A DNA stretch of 64,000 nucleotides from Parvularcula sp. IMCC14364 (GTDB lineage: Bacteria > Pseudomonadota > Alphaproteobacteria > Caulobacterales > Parvularculaceae), in contig NZ_CP132334.1 in the NCBI RefSeq assembly GCF_030758415.1, positions 1 to 64,000 of the forward strand. The letters are read 5' to 3'. The position numbers and the translations under genes were made by a program. Below the pieces are notes generated by a model. That model did no database searches, was not told the DNA's origin, and worked only from the letters and a program-made list of their open reading frames with translations. Shown one piece after another: positions 31,067 to 39,446 of the stretch (position 1 is the stretch's first letter; every line of letters begins with the position of its first letter).

Positions 31067-32029
31067 ATGATAAAAAAACTACTCATCTTCCTGTTTGTTG
31101 TGGTGATCCTTATTATTTTCGCCGGTGGCTTCATGATCTGGTTCCAGACCAAAGGTGAGCCAGCCAACCAGCTTGAGCAAACATACATGACGCCTGCTGA
31201 CAGGTTTGTTGAAGTTGCCGGTGTGCGTGTGCGGGTGCGCGAAGAGGGACCTGTTGATGCGCAACCTCTGGTGCTTATTCACGGTTTCACTTTCAGCCTT
31301 GAGACATGGGATGCCTGGGCTGAAGAGTTGAAAAGTGATTATCGTGTTATCCGCTATGATTTACTCGGTCATGGCCTGACCGGACCTGACCCACAATCGC
31401 GCTATGCCCCTCAGGAACGTGCTGTTTTTCTGGGCCAGTTGCTGGAAGCACTGGAACTCGAGCAGCCTGTTATTGCCGGTAACTCCCTGGGGGGTCTTGC
31501 GGCCTGGCGCTTTGCTGCGACGGCGCCGGAAAGCCTTGCGGCCCTTATCCTCGTCTCGCCGGGTGCATATCCGCAAAATGGCGTGACAGAAGAGCCCGCG
31601 GAAGTGCCGGATGCCATGAAGGCGTATCTGCTTCTGGCCCCGCCAGAAGGTGTGAAGATGAGTGCAGATTTGATCTACGCGGATGGTAACAAGATTACCC
31701 CAGAACGGCTGACTGTTTTGCGTGATATGATGCGCCGTGAGGGCAACGGTCCTGCCATGATTGAATCCGTTGAAGAGTTTGTGTTGCCGGATCCTGAACC
31801 GTTATTGTCGAAGATTACGGTGCCGACACTGATATTATGGGGGGAAGAGGATTTACTCATTCCCCCTGCTGATGGAGTGCGGATGCAGAAAACGATAGCT
31901 GATGCACGGCTGATAACATATCCCGGTGTGGGCCATTCCGCACAGGAAGAGGCACCGGCGCAGACGGTCGCAGATGTCAGACTTTTTCTGGAAGGCGCCC
32001 TTGCGCGTCCCGTAACCGGAGATCAATAA
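31067..32029 (+). CDS. Alpha/beta hydrolase with N-terminal membrane anchor
   Basis: A 320-residue alpha/beta hydrolase. The first 25 residues are a hydrophobic anchor or signal (IKKLLIFLFVVVILIIFAGG). The catalytic core shows the oxyanion stretch LVLIHGFTFSLETWDAWAEE, nucleophile elbow GNSLGG, an acid (ILWGEEDLLIP) and a final His (GVGHSAQEEAP). ATG 31067 is chosen because GAGG precedes it and an upstream in-frame start would lie in the terminator loop. It is followed three bases later by the MFS gene, so the two are translationally close. Substrate unknown; an ester brought in by the receptor is a reasonable inference. Confidence 0.88.
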   Translation: MIKKLLIFLFVVVILIIFAGGFMIWFQTKGEPANQLEQTYMTPADRFVEVAGVRVRVREEGPVDAQPLVLIHGFTFSLETWDAWAEELKSDYRVIRYDLLGHGLTGPDPQSRYAPQERAVFLGQLLEALELEQPVIAGNSLGGLAAWRFAATAPESLAALILVSPGAYPQNGVTEEPAEVPDAMKAYLLLAPPEGVKMSADLIYADGNKITPERLTVLRDMMRREGNGPAMIESVEEFVLPDPEPLLSKITVPTLILWGEEDLLIPPADGVRMQKTIADARLITYPGVGHSAQEEAPAQTVADVRLFLEGALARPVTGDQ

Positions 32030-32032
32030 GAG

Positions 32033-33352
32033 ATGACAACACCGGCTGTCTCGTCCGCTTATCGCGCCTATGTCCTGTTCATACTGGTTGTTGTTTATAC
32101 CTTTAATTTTATCGACAGGCAGATTGTTGGCATTCTGGCTATTCCGATCAAGGAAGATCTGGGCTTGTCTGACACACAGCTCAGCCTCATGGGTGGGTTG
32201 GCATTCGCGCTTTTCTACACATTTTTGGGTATTCCGATCGCGGCCCTTGCTGACCGCAAGAGCCGCACCTGGATTATGACGATTGCTCTTTCGGTGTGGA
32301 GCGCAATGACGGCTTTGTGCGGTCTGGCACAGAATTTTCTTCAGCTCTTTCTGGCAAGGCTTGGGGTTGGGGTCGGGGAAGCAGGCGGCGTCGCACCAGC
32401 CTATTCTCTCATCTCTGACTATTTCCCGCCCAACCAGCGCGCCAGGGCTTTGAGCGTTTATTCCTTTGGCATTCCGATAGGCTCAGCACTTGGCATCATA
32501 TTGGGAGGTATACTGACTGATATAATCGGCTGGCGGTCTGCTTTTGTCATTGTTGGCCTTTTAGGCCTGTTGATCGCGCCAATCTTCCGGCTGACCATGC
32601 GCGAACCCAAGCGTGGTCAATATGACCCCCCTTCAGCCAATGTTGAACCCGCGCCATTCAAGCAGGTTGTGAATACGTTGCTGCAAAAACGCAGCTTCTG
32701 GCTTTTATCGATCGGTGCAGCCTCTTCTTCAATGATGGGATACGGATTAATCTTCTGGTTGCCATCCTTCTTTGTGCGCAGTTTCGGTGAAGCCCTGCCG
32801 GAGTTCATGAGTTTCATTCCGTCATTTCTGCTGCCGGCAGAGCCAACACAGCTTTCCTATGCTGCCTATTTCTATGGCACGATCCTGTTTGTTGGTGGCT
32901 TGATCGGGATCTGGGCTGGCGGTTTTCTGGCTGATAAATTCGGCCAGCGCAGCAAGGCTGCATACGCTCTTATCCCGGCCTGGGCATTTGTCGCGACGAT
33001 ACCCTTTTTCCTGATTGGGGTGCTGGCGGATACACTTCTTTATGTTTTCCTGTCGTTCATTGTTATTCAGGCGCTTGTCCTGGCCTGGCTAGGGCCTGTG
33101 CTGTCGGCTTTTCAGCACCTTGTGCCGCCAAATATGCGGGCAACCGCCTCGGCGATTTTCCTTTTCATCAACAATCTCATCGGGATTGGCCTTGGGAACC
33201 TGGCCATAGGGGCAATATCTGATGCGCTGTCTGCCAGCATGGGGGATGAGTCCCTGCGCTATGCAATCCTGTGCGGCGTTGTGTTCTATGTTCTTGCCGC
33301 TCTGTTCCTGTTCATGACAGCGTCCCGCCTTGAGCAGGACTGGGAGAAGTGA
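32033..33352 (+). CDS. Spinster-type MFS transporter
   Basis: A 439-residue twelve-helix MFS protein related to the spinster group (bacterial relatives of lysosomal/lipid carriers). The first segment has VVVYTFNFIDRQIVGILAIP, a classic spinster-type opening, followed by LADRKSRTWIMTIALSVWSA and GVGVGEAGGVAPAYSLISDY. It starts three bases after the hydrolase stop codon. In related clusters (established for sphingomonad-type bacteria) such genes accompany TonB receptors and hydrolases. Here it likely moves the hydrolysis product or substrate across the inner membrane. Confidence 0.88.
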   Translation: MTTPAVSSAYRAYVLFILVVVYTFNFIDRQIVGILAIPIKEDLGLSDTQLSLMGGLAFALFYTFLGIPIAALADRKSRTWIMTIALSVWSAMTALCGLAQNFLQLFLARLGVGVGEAGGVAPAYSLISDYFPPNQRARALSVYSFGIPIGSALGIILGGILTDIIGWRSAFVIVGLLGLLIAPIFRLTMREPKRGQYDPPSANVEPAPFKQVVNTLLQKRSFWLLSIGAASSSMMGYGLIFWLPSFFVRSFGEALPEFMSFIPSFLLPAEPTQLSYAAYFYGTILFVGGLIGIWAGGFLADKFGQRSKAAYALIPAWAFVATIPFFLIGVLADTLLYVFLSFIVIQALVLAWLGPVLSAFQHLVPPNMRATASAIFLFINNLIGIGLGNLAIGAISDALSASMGDESLRYAILCGVVFYVLAALFLFMTASRLEQDWEK

Positions 33353-33428
33353 ATCAGGCCAGTCAATCGACTTCATCATAGCGGCGAGGCTTGCATCAGT
33401 TGGCACAGACCGCCTAAAAGCCGCCCTC

Positions 33429-34097
33429 ATGAAAACTGAAAATATTGTCATTGCAGTGGATGGGCCTGCAGCTTCCGGCAAGGGAACGCTATCCCGCCGG
33501 GTCGCCAGTTTTTACGGACTGGCCTATCTTGATACCGGCTCTCTCTATCGGGGTGTCGGGTGGATCATGCTCTCCAGAGGGCTGTCCCCGCGTGACGTTG
33601 AGGATGCAGAGGCGGCGGCACAGGCATTTACTCTCGACCAGCTTGATGGCGCTGATATTCGCACGCCTGACGTGGGGCGCGCTGCCTCGGTTGTCGCAGC
33701 CATGCCGGAAGTGCGTGATGCATTGCTTGCATTCCAGCGGGACTTTGCTGCTCATCCGCCGTCTGGGCTAAACGGAACCGTGCTGGATGGCCGGGATATC
33801 GGCACCGTGGTTTGCCCTGATGCAACAGTGAAACTCTTCATTGATGCCGCTGTTGACGTTCGTGCAAGGCGTCGCTGGGCCGAGCTGACACAACGTGACA
33901 GTTCAATTTCATTTGAGCAGGTGCTGGAAGATATCAAGCGCCGCGACCAGCGCGATTCAAGCCGAGAGGCCGCGCCCATGAAAGCCGCACAGGATGCGCA
34001 CTTGATTGATACTTCTGAGTTGGATATAGACGCCGCATTCACGGTAGTGCGCCGTGCGATTGACAAAACTCTGATGAAGAGTGCGATGGAGGGTTAG
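33429..34097 (+). CDS. cmk: Cytidylate kinase
   Basis: Phosphorylates CMP and dCMP in nucleotide synthesis. The P-loop DGPAASGKGTLSRRVA sits at the N-terminus (11-26), as in all Cmk proteins. DTGSLYRGVGWIMLSRG and GLNGTVLDGRDIGTVVCPDA are the family's substrate-binding segments, and RARRRWAELTQR is the lid region. Length from ATG 33429 is 222 aa, which is usual; the frame opens further upstream but those residues are not homologous. In many Alphaproteobacteria cmk lies next to rpsA, as here (177 bases to the rpsA open frame). Confidence 0.94.
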   Translation: MKTENIVIAVDGPAASGKGTLSRRVASFYGLAYLDTGSLYRGVGWIMLSRGLSPRDVEDAEAAAQAFTLDQLDGADIRTPDVGRAASVVAAMPEVRDALLAFQRDFAAHPPSGLNGTVLDGRDIGTVVCPDATVKLFIDAAVDVRARRRWAELTQRDSSISFEQVLEDIKRRDQRDSSREAAPMKAAQDAHLIDTSELDIDAAFTVVRRAIDKTLMKSAMEG

Positions 34098-34122
34098 CCA
34101 CAGCTTATAACTGAGCTTTATG

Positions 34123-34229
34123 GACAGTCTGACATCGTTTTATGTGTGTGTGACTGTCAATCTCGTGCTGTGCTGCCATCATTATTGTAACACCAGCTTG
34201 TCGCCTGATCTGCCTTGCGCTGTGCAAGG
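34123..34229 (+). promoter_or_regulatory. rpsA leader with inverted repeats
   Basis: The 210-base region between cmk and rpsA has no ORF. It holds two perfect inverted repeats: GACAGTC / GACTGTC (34123-34129 and 34152-34158, 22-base gap) and CCTTGC / GCAAGG (34213-34218 and 34224-34229, 5-base loop). S1 is known to control its own mRNA in Escherichia coli, and a structured leader would fit that; the direct link here is inference. Confidence 0.35.
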
Positions 34230-34307
34230 ATATGGAAAGGGAAGACCGCCGGATGCTTGATATGAGCTAACCGGTTGGCAGGAAAGCTATTTGACTGGAG
34301 AAGACGT

Positions 34308-36002
34308 TTGTCTGAAACACTTACCCCTTCCGTGGATGATTTCGCGGAGATGTTCGAGGCCTCAGTTGTAGGCCAGGAAACTTTCGAAAATTCTGTTGTC
34401 ACCGGCACGGTAACCGCCATTGAAAAAGACATGGCGATTATTGATGTGGGCCTTAAAATGGAAGGCCGCGTACCGTTGCGCGAGTTTGCCACACCCGGCC
34501 AGGATGTCAGCCTGCAGGTCGGCGATGAAGTAGAAGTCTTCGTCGAGCGCATTGAAACTGCCTCTGGCGAAGCCGGCATCAGCCGCGAAAAAGCCCGTCG
34601 TGAAGAAGCATGGGCGAAACTGGAAAAAGCACAGGAAGCTGAAGAGCGCGTCGAAGGCGTAATCTTTAACCGGGTCAAGGGTGGCTTCACCGTTGATCTT
34701 GGTGGTGCCGTTGCCTTTCTGCCAGGTTCACAGGTTGATATTCGCCCTGTACGCGATGCCAGCCCGCTGATGAATATCACGCAGCCATTCCGCATCCTGA
34801 AAATGGATAAGCGTCGCGGCAATATTGTTGTCTCTCGCCGTGCCATCCTTGAAGAGGATCGGGCGGAACATCGTGAAGAAGTCGTCAAGGAACTTAACGA
34901 GGGCGATGAGCGCGATGGTGTGGTCAAGAACATCACCGACTATGGTGCGTTTGTTGAACTTGCGCCTGGCGTTGATGGTTTGTTGCACGTCACAGATATG
35001 AGCTGGTCGCGGATCAATCACCCGTCAGAGATGATTGGCGTGAATGATTCTATCCGGGTAAAGATTATCAAGATCAATCCGGAAAGTCACCGTATCTCGC
35101 TGGGTATGAAGCAGTTGAGGCCTGATCCATGGGAAGGCGTGGCTGCAAAATATCCACTGGGCGCCAAGTTCAATGGTAAAGTCTCAAATATCACTGATTA
35201 CGGTGCTTTTGTTGAGCTTGAAGATGGTATCGAAGGCCTTGTCCATGTCTCGGAAATGTCATGGGTGAAAAAGAATGTGCACCCAAGCAAGATTGTGACA
35301 CCGGGTCAGGAACTCGAAGTCATGGTGCTGGAAGTAGACGAAGGCAAGCGCCGCGTCTCTCTCGGTCTCAAGCAGTGTCTTGATAATCCGTGGGAGAACT
35401 TTGCAGAGCGTCATCCGCTTGGTTCTGTCATTGAAGGCGAGATCAAGAACATCACAGAGTTTGGTCTTTTTGTTGGTCTTGAAGAAGACATGGACGGCAT
35501 GGTCCACCTGTCTGATCTTGACTGGGATCGTTCCGGTGAAGATGCAATCAAGGACTATGAAAAGGGCCAGGTTGTCCAGGCCAAGGTCATTGATGTTGAT
35601 CCTGACAAAGAGCGTATTGCGCTTGGCATCAAGCAGCTTGATTCTGACCCAATGGAAATGATTGATGGTCTGTCACGCGGCAACAATGTTACCTGTGAAG
35701 TTACTGCCATTGAAAATGGTGGTATTGAGGTGCGCGTTGGCGGTGCGAATGGGCCAAAATCCTTCATCCGCAAATCCGAACTCAGTCGTGATCGCAATGA
35801 GCAGCGTCCAGAGCGTTTTGCCGTTGGCGACAAGATTGACGCGAAAATTACGGCGGTAGACAACAAGTCCCGTCGCATTTCCCTGTCTATCAAGGCGCGA
35901 GAAATTGCTGAGGAGAACGAAGCGGTCCAGCAGTACGGTTCTGCTGACAGTGGGGCGTCTCTCGGTGACATTCTTGGCGCAGCCCTGAAAGACAACGACT
36001 GA
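34308..36002 (+). CDS. rpsA: 30S ribosomal protein S1
   Basis: RNA-binding ribosomal protein needed for translation initiation on structured mRNAs. It is built of S1 repeats; clear ones read SNITDYGAFVELEDGIEGLV, with further copies of NITDYGAFVEL and KNITEFGLFVGLEEDMDGMV, and closing motifs like DPDKERIALGIKQL. The start is a TTG at 34308 (giving SETLTPSVDDF, the usual alphaproteobacterial beginning) preceded seven bases upstream by GGAG; an upstream TTG adds residues without homology. Length 564 aa is normal. A strong intrinsic terminator follows. Confidence 0.95.
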   Translation: MSETLTPSVDDFAEMFEASVVGQETFENSVVTGTVTAIEKDMAIIDVGLKMEGRVPLREFATPGQDVSLQVGDEVEVFVERIETASGEAGISREKARREEAWAKLEKAQEAEERVEGVIFNRVKGGFTVDLGGAVAFLPGSQVDIRPVRDASPLMNITQPFRILKMDKRRGNIVVSRRAILEEDRAEHREEVVKELNEGDERDGVVKNITDYGAFVELAPGVDGLLHVTDMSWSRINHPSEMIGVNDSIRVKIIKINPESHRISLGMKQLRPDPWEGVAAKYPLGAKFNGKVSNITDYGAFVELEDGIEGLVHVSEMSWVKKNVHPSKIVTPGQELEVMVLEVDEGKRRVSLGLKQCLDNPWENFAERHPLGSVIEGEIKNITEFGLFVGLEEDMDGMVHLSDLDWDRSGEDAIKDYEKGQVVQAKVIDVDPDKERIALGIKQLDSDPMEMIDGLSRGNNVTCEVTAIENGGIEVRVGGANGPKSFIRKSELSRDRNEQRPERFAVGDKIDAKITAVDNKSRRISLSIKAREIAEENEAVQQYGSADSGASLGDILGAALKDND

Positions 36003-36035
36003 TTGTTTTTATCAGATCAGTATTATTATGAATTG

Positions 36036-36066
36036 CAAAGGCCGCCTTCAGGGCGGCCTTTGTTTT
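36036..36066 (+). terminator. Rho-independent terminator of rpsA
   Basis: AAAGGCCGCC / GGCGGCCTTT pair over ten bases around a 5-base loop, followed by GTTTT, 35 bases past the stop codon. It is GC-rich and near-perfect. Confidence 0.9.
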
Positions 36067-36178
36067 GGTGAAGGTCTGCCATGCGCTTGATGCCTTAACC
36101 AATCGCAAAAGGCGTGTTGTTGTAAAAGTGCAGAATCTGTTAATCTGTTAACCTGTCAATTAATCAGGCGGCTTGCAA

Positions 36179-36808
36179 ATGCGTATCGTGAAAAAAACCT
36201 ATGACTGGGCCGGGCGTGTGCTCGATGATGCGAACTTTGCACAAACAGAGTTTCACGAAGAAGTCTATTTCAACGGCAGCATGTTCCGTCAGGGCGCTGA
36301 TTTTAAGGGTGCGGTATTCCACCAGAAAGTCTGGTTTGAAGCCTGCCAGTTTTCCAGACTGGCAGATTTCACTGGCGCGGTCTTTTATGACACGGTGGAA
36401 TTCAGGGATGCATCTTTCGATGATGTCTCACTGAGAGGGGCAACTTTTTACAAGGATGCCTGGTTCCGTGGCAGCAAGTTCAATGCTTCTGCTGATCTTG
36501 AGAAAGCCCTTTTTCATGGCGAAGCGGGATTCGGTCAGTCCGTTTTTGGCGGGAAAGCCAATTTCCCTCTTTGCCTGTTTGAGGGCAATGCAGGTTTCGA
36601 TAATGCGAAATTTGTGGATGAAGCCAATTTTGATAATGCTGTCTTTATTGGCAAGGCGTGGTTTGATGAAACCATTTTTAATTTGCCGGCGTCTTTCAAC
36701 AGAGCGCGTTTTGAAAACGGGGCAACATTCGAGGGGGCCTCTTTCCCCGAGGGCACATCACCGGTTGCCGCCCAACTTTCTGATCTCGCTGCCCGTTTGA
36801 CGGGATAA
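36179..36808 (+). CDS. Pentapeptide-repeat protein
   Basis: A 209-residue protein made of repeated five-residue units with a central Phe (A-x-F pattern), for example VFYDTVEFRDASFDDVSLRG, then ATFYKDAWFRGSKFNASADL and FNLPASFNRARFENGATFEG. Such repeats fold as a right-handed quadrilateral beta-helix. Some relatives (Qnr, MfpA) mimic DNA and protect gyrase, but nothing here distinguishes that role from others. AGGCGG seven bases before ATG 36179 supports that start. An 8-bp tandem repeat lies upstream (36134-36157). No signal peptide, so probably cytoplasmic. Confidence 0.85.
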   Translation: MRIVKKTYDWAGRVLDDANFAQTEFHEEVYFNGSMFRQGADFKGAVFHQKVWFEACQFSRLADFTGAVFYDTVEFRDASFDDVSLRGATFYKDAWFRGSKFNASADLEKALFHGEAGFGQSVFGGKANFPLCLFEGNAGFDNAKFVDEANFDNAVFIGKAWFDETIFNLPASFNRARFENGATFEGASFPEGTSPVAAQLSDLAARLTG

Positions 36809-36832
36809 GGAATATAGCGTTCGCTGCGAGCC

Positions 36833-38011
36833 TCAGGGCCGGTTGCGTCCATATTTGTCATGGCTTTCGACCCAGTCACCGGCAACCACGGCAGCTGCCA
36901 GTGATATTTCGCCTGCCAGCACAGTTGCAGCGCAGATTTCTGCGAACCTCTCCACTTTCCCCTTGCCGTAGCAGTCCATCATCTCGAGGCATTCCCGTTG
37001 CGTAGCCAGGCCTGTGCCGCCGCCATAAGTGGCGACGATCAGCGAGGGCAGGGTGATTGACCAGTAATAGTCGTTGTTTTCCTTCAGCTGGACAAAAGTG
37101 ATGCCGGCATGGGATTCGGCAATGTTGGCGGCATCCTGACCTGTAGCAATAAATATCGCAGCCAGACCATTGGCTGCGTGCATGCCGTTATTGGTGGTGC
37201 CCGCCAGCATCCCGCCTGTGTGGGAAACGAGTCGCGCATTGAAAAGGGCCCGGTTATCGGCACGCATGATCCGTGTCATGATTTCATTCTGGATCGTTAC
37301 TTCCGCGACCACGCGTGCGCCGCGCGAATGCAGCGTGTTAAGTTGTGAATGTTTCTTGTCTGTATCGATGGCTCCCGATAGGGTGAAGCGACACTTTTCG
37401 GGGTAATTTGCTGCAATCCAGTTACAAGCGGCAAAAGTTGCTTTCCCGGCCATGTTCTGACCTGCGGCATCCCCTGTTGTATAATTGAAGCGCAGATACC
37501 GCATGGGCCCAACGCCATATTGTTCGACGTGATGCAGTTTGCCGACCGATGTGGTTTCTTCAGCCGCTGCCTTTATTTTATCAATATGCTGATCGAACCA
37601 GTCGCCAAATTCCCGCGCTTGCCTGGCATCATCGAAATGGAACACAGGCGCACGTTGCATGTAGCGCTCGATAATAGTGGTTTTCACCCCTCCGCATTCA
37701 GCCAGAAGGCGCATCCCTCGATTGTAGCTTGCAACCAGCGTGCCCTCTGTTGTCGCCATGGGCACGTAGAAAGTGCCCTTGGCGTGTTCCCCGTTCACCA
37801 GCAGGGGCCCGGCCAGGCCGATTGGCACTTGCGCGATGCCCACAGCGTTTTCGATATTGCCTTCGAGCATTGCCGGGTCAAAAGAGGCCGCTTTTACATG
37901 GTCTAGTGTTGTGCTGGTTTCACGCGCGACAAAATCCTGCCGTTCGGCGATTATGCCAGCAGAATAATCATCTCCTTTCAGTCGGGGGATGGTTTTGCGC
38001 GTGTCGGACAT
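36833..38011 (-). CDS. Hydroxymethylglutaryl-CoA reductase
   Basis: Reduces HMG-CoA to mevalonate (or, in some bacteria, runs in the degradative direction). Catalytic residues are all visible: Glu 89 in ATTEGTLVAS, Lys 219/220 in AIDTDKKHSQ, Asp 293 in GQDAANIAES and His 384 in DWVESHDKYG. Family motifs ENAVGIAQVPIGLAGPL and GGGTGLATQRECL also fit. The cofactor motif, usually DAMGMN or DAMGAN, reads DAAGQN (181-186). Start ATG 38011 gives 392 residues. No other mevalonate-pathway gene is in the window, and it lies next to the SdpR/SdpI pair and the pentapeptide gene, which offer no context for its use. Confidence 0.9.
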   Translation of the reverse strand: MSDTRKTIPRLKGDDYSAGIIAERQDFVARETSTTLDHVKAASFDPAMLEGNIENAVGIAQVPIGLAGPLLVNGEHAKGTFYVPMATTEGTLVASYNRGMRLLAECGGVKTTIIERYMQRAPVFHFDDARQAREFGDWFDQHIDKIKAAAEETTSVGKLHHVEQYGVGPMRYLRFNYTTGDAAGQNMAGKATFAACNWIAANYPEKCRFTLSGAIDTDKKHSQLNTLHSRGARVVAEVTIQNEIMTRIMRADNRALFNARLVSHTGGMLAGTTNNGMHAANGLAAIFIATGQDAANIAESHAGITFVQLKENNDYYWSITLPSLIVATYGGGTGLATQRECLEMMDCYGKGKVERFAEICAATVLAGEISLAAAVVAGDWVESHDKYGRNRP

Positions 38012-38135
38012 GGTTTTTTCCTCAATTTTATCTGGAAGTGTATGGTGTCCCCCTTTCAGCGCCAAACGACAATATCAGTCCATAAATGCTTGATGGTCCT
38101 TGAATATAATTAGGTTATTCCCTAAATAACAAATC

Positions 38136-38459
38136 ATGGACAATACATACAGAGCACTCAGCCACCCGGTCCGCCGCAAGATTCTGCGGCTCTTGCGGCA
38201 GCGAGCCCATACTGCAGGGGAGTTGGCGGATAATTTCGAGATCGCCAAGCCAACCCTGTCCGGGCATCTGAATGTGTTGAAACAGGCTGACCTTGTCACG
38301 TCAGACAGAAAGGGCACGACCCTGACCTATAGCCTCAATATGTCTGTCGCGGAAGAATTGATTGAAAATCTGCTGGCCTTGCTTGGCGTTGAAAGTGCGC
38401 CTGAGGTTCAGGCCGGCTTCTCAGGGGAATTGGAAGAGAAGGAGGAAAAAGATGGCTAA
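38136..38459 (+). CDS. ArsR-type repressor, SdpR-like
   Basis: A 107-residue winged-helix regulator: YRALSHPVRRKILRLLRQRA opens the DNA-binding domain, with the recognition helix in TLSGHLNVLKQADLVTSDRK. It resembles SdpR of Bacillus subtilis, the autorepressor of the sdpRI operon. Its stop codon overlaps the start of the SdpI-like gene (ATGGCTAA), so the two are translationally coupled. No metal-binding Cys pair is seen, arguing against a metal-sensing ArsR. Confidence 0.88.
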   Translation: MDNTYRALSHPVRRKILRLLRQRAHTAGELADNFEIAKPTLSGHLNVLKQADLVTSDRKGTTLTYSLNMSVAEELIENLLALLGVESAPEVQAGFSGELEEKEEKDG

Positions 38460-39120
38460 AAGCGGTTTGTTTTGGAGTTTGCCCTTCCTGATAATCATGA
38501 TTGGCATGTCGGTTTATGGCTGGATGGAAATACCAGACGGTACAATGGTGGCGCGCCACTCGGATATCAACGGTAACCCTGACGGGTATTCCAGTAAAAT
38601 GGTGATATTGCTTGGACAGCCTCTGCTGGCACTTTTCCTGATGGGGACGTTCGCCGTTATCCCGCAGATTTTTCCGCGCAAGGAGAATCTGGAAAAAAGC
38701 CGCACATTCTATCTTGTTGCCTGGATTGGCGCCATGGCGATACTGGCTGGCGCGCATGGTATGATTGTCTGGGGTGGTGCAACCGGTCAGGAACCAAACC
38801 CGGCGATGATTATTGCGCTTGTCGGTGCCTTCTTCGTTCTGATTGGCAACTACATGGCCAAAAGCAAGTCCAACTGGGTGGCTGGTCTGCGCAATCCATG
38901 GACCCTGAGTAGTGAACATGCCTGGACGGTGGCTAATCGCATGTGTGGATATATGTTTGTCCTCACAGGTGTCGCGGTTGTTGTCTGCGCCTTCACGATG
39001 GGGGTGATATGGTCAACATCAGCGTTACTTGTTGGCTCGTTCTCCGCCATTATTGCCTCGACGGTGGCGTCATATTTTGCCTGGCGCAATGATCCTGAGG
39101 CTGGTGCCAGCAGTAGCTGA
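38452..39120 (+). CDS. SdpI-like membrane protein
   Basis: A 222-residue inner-membrane protein of the SdpI/DUF1648 family, with an N-terminal DUF1648 hallmark (VARHSDINGNPDGYSSKMVI) and the family's NYMAKSKSNWVAGLRNPWTL. Six hydrophobic segments are visible. In B. subtilis SdpI confers immunity to the SdpC toxin and sequesters SdpR at the membrane. No toxin gene is seen here, so immunity or sensing of a foreign compound is only an inference. Start ATG 38452 overlaps the sdpR-like stop. Confidence 0.88.
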   Translation: MAKSGLFWSLPFLIIMIGMSVYGWMEIPDGTMVARHSDINGNPDGYSSKMVILLGQPLLALFLMGTFAVIPQIFPRKENLEKSRTFYLVAWIGAMAILAGAHGMIVWGGATGQEPNPAMIIALVGAFFVLIGNYMAKSKSNWVAGLRNPWTLSSEHAWTVANRMCGYMFVLTGVAVVVCAFTMGVIWSTSALLVGSFSAIIASTVASYFAWRNDPEAGASSS

Positions 39121-39218
39121 AGCTTTCGTCCTGCGAAGATGCAGGGCGCTTGCCAGCGGGGCAAAAAAAGCGCTAGTCATGTCTGAAAATATACAGCCTT
39201 TTTCAGGAGAGACAGCCC

Positions 39219-39446
39219 ATGTCCAACGACCCAGAACGCATTACCATCCTTGCCAGTGAATTCACGGCAGCTGCCCTCGAGTTTCATCGCGGTAAAATGG
39301 CAGAGCGCGGTTACCGCATGGAAGGCACGATTACACCGCGCCATTTCCAGATGATCGAAGGCCACGAATCGCCAAAGGATATTTTTGACGGTCAACCTTT
39401 GTTCGCTGTGACATTCGTCAAGCGCGAGGCAAGCCAGGAGAGCTGA
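39219..39446 (+). CDS. Hypothetical 75-residue protein upstream of AMP nucleosidase
   Basis: I do not recognise this small protein. It is soluble, has no signal or membrane segment, and carries predicted helix (SEFTAAALEFHRGKMAERGY) and strand (PLFAVTFVKRE) segments. A GAGAG-type ribosome site precedes the ATG, and the stop codon is immediately followed by the TTG start of the AMP nucleosidase gene, with that gene's AGGAG inside this frame. The tight coupling suggests a shared role or a regulator of the nucleosidase. Confidence 0.7.
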   Translation: MSNDPERITILASEFTAAALEFHRGKMAERGYRMEGTITPRHFQMIEGHESPKDIFDGQPLFAVTFVKREASQES

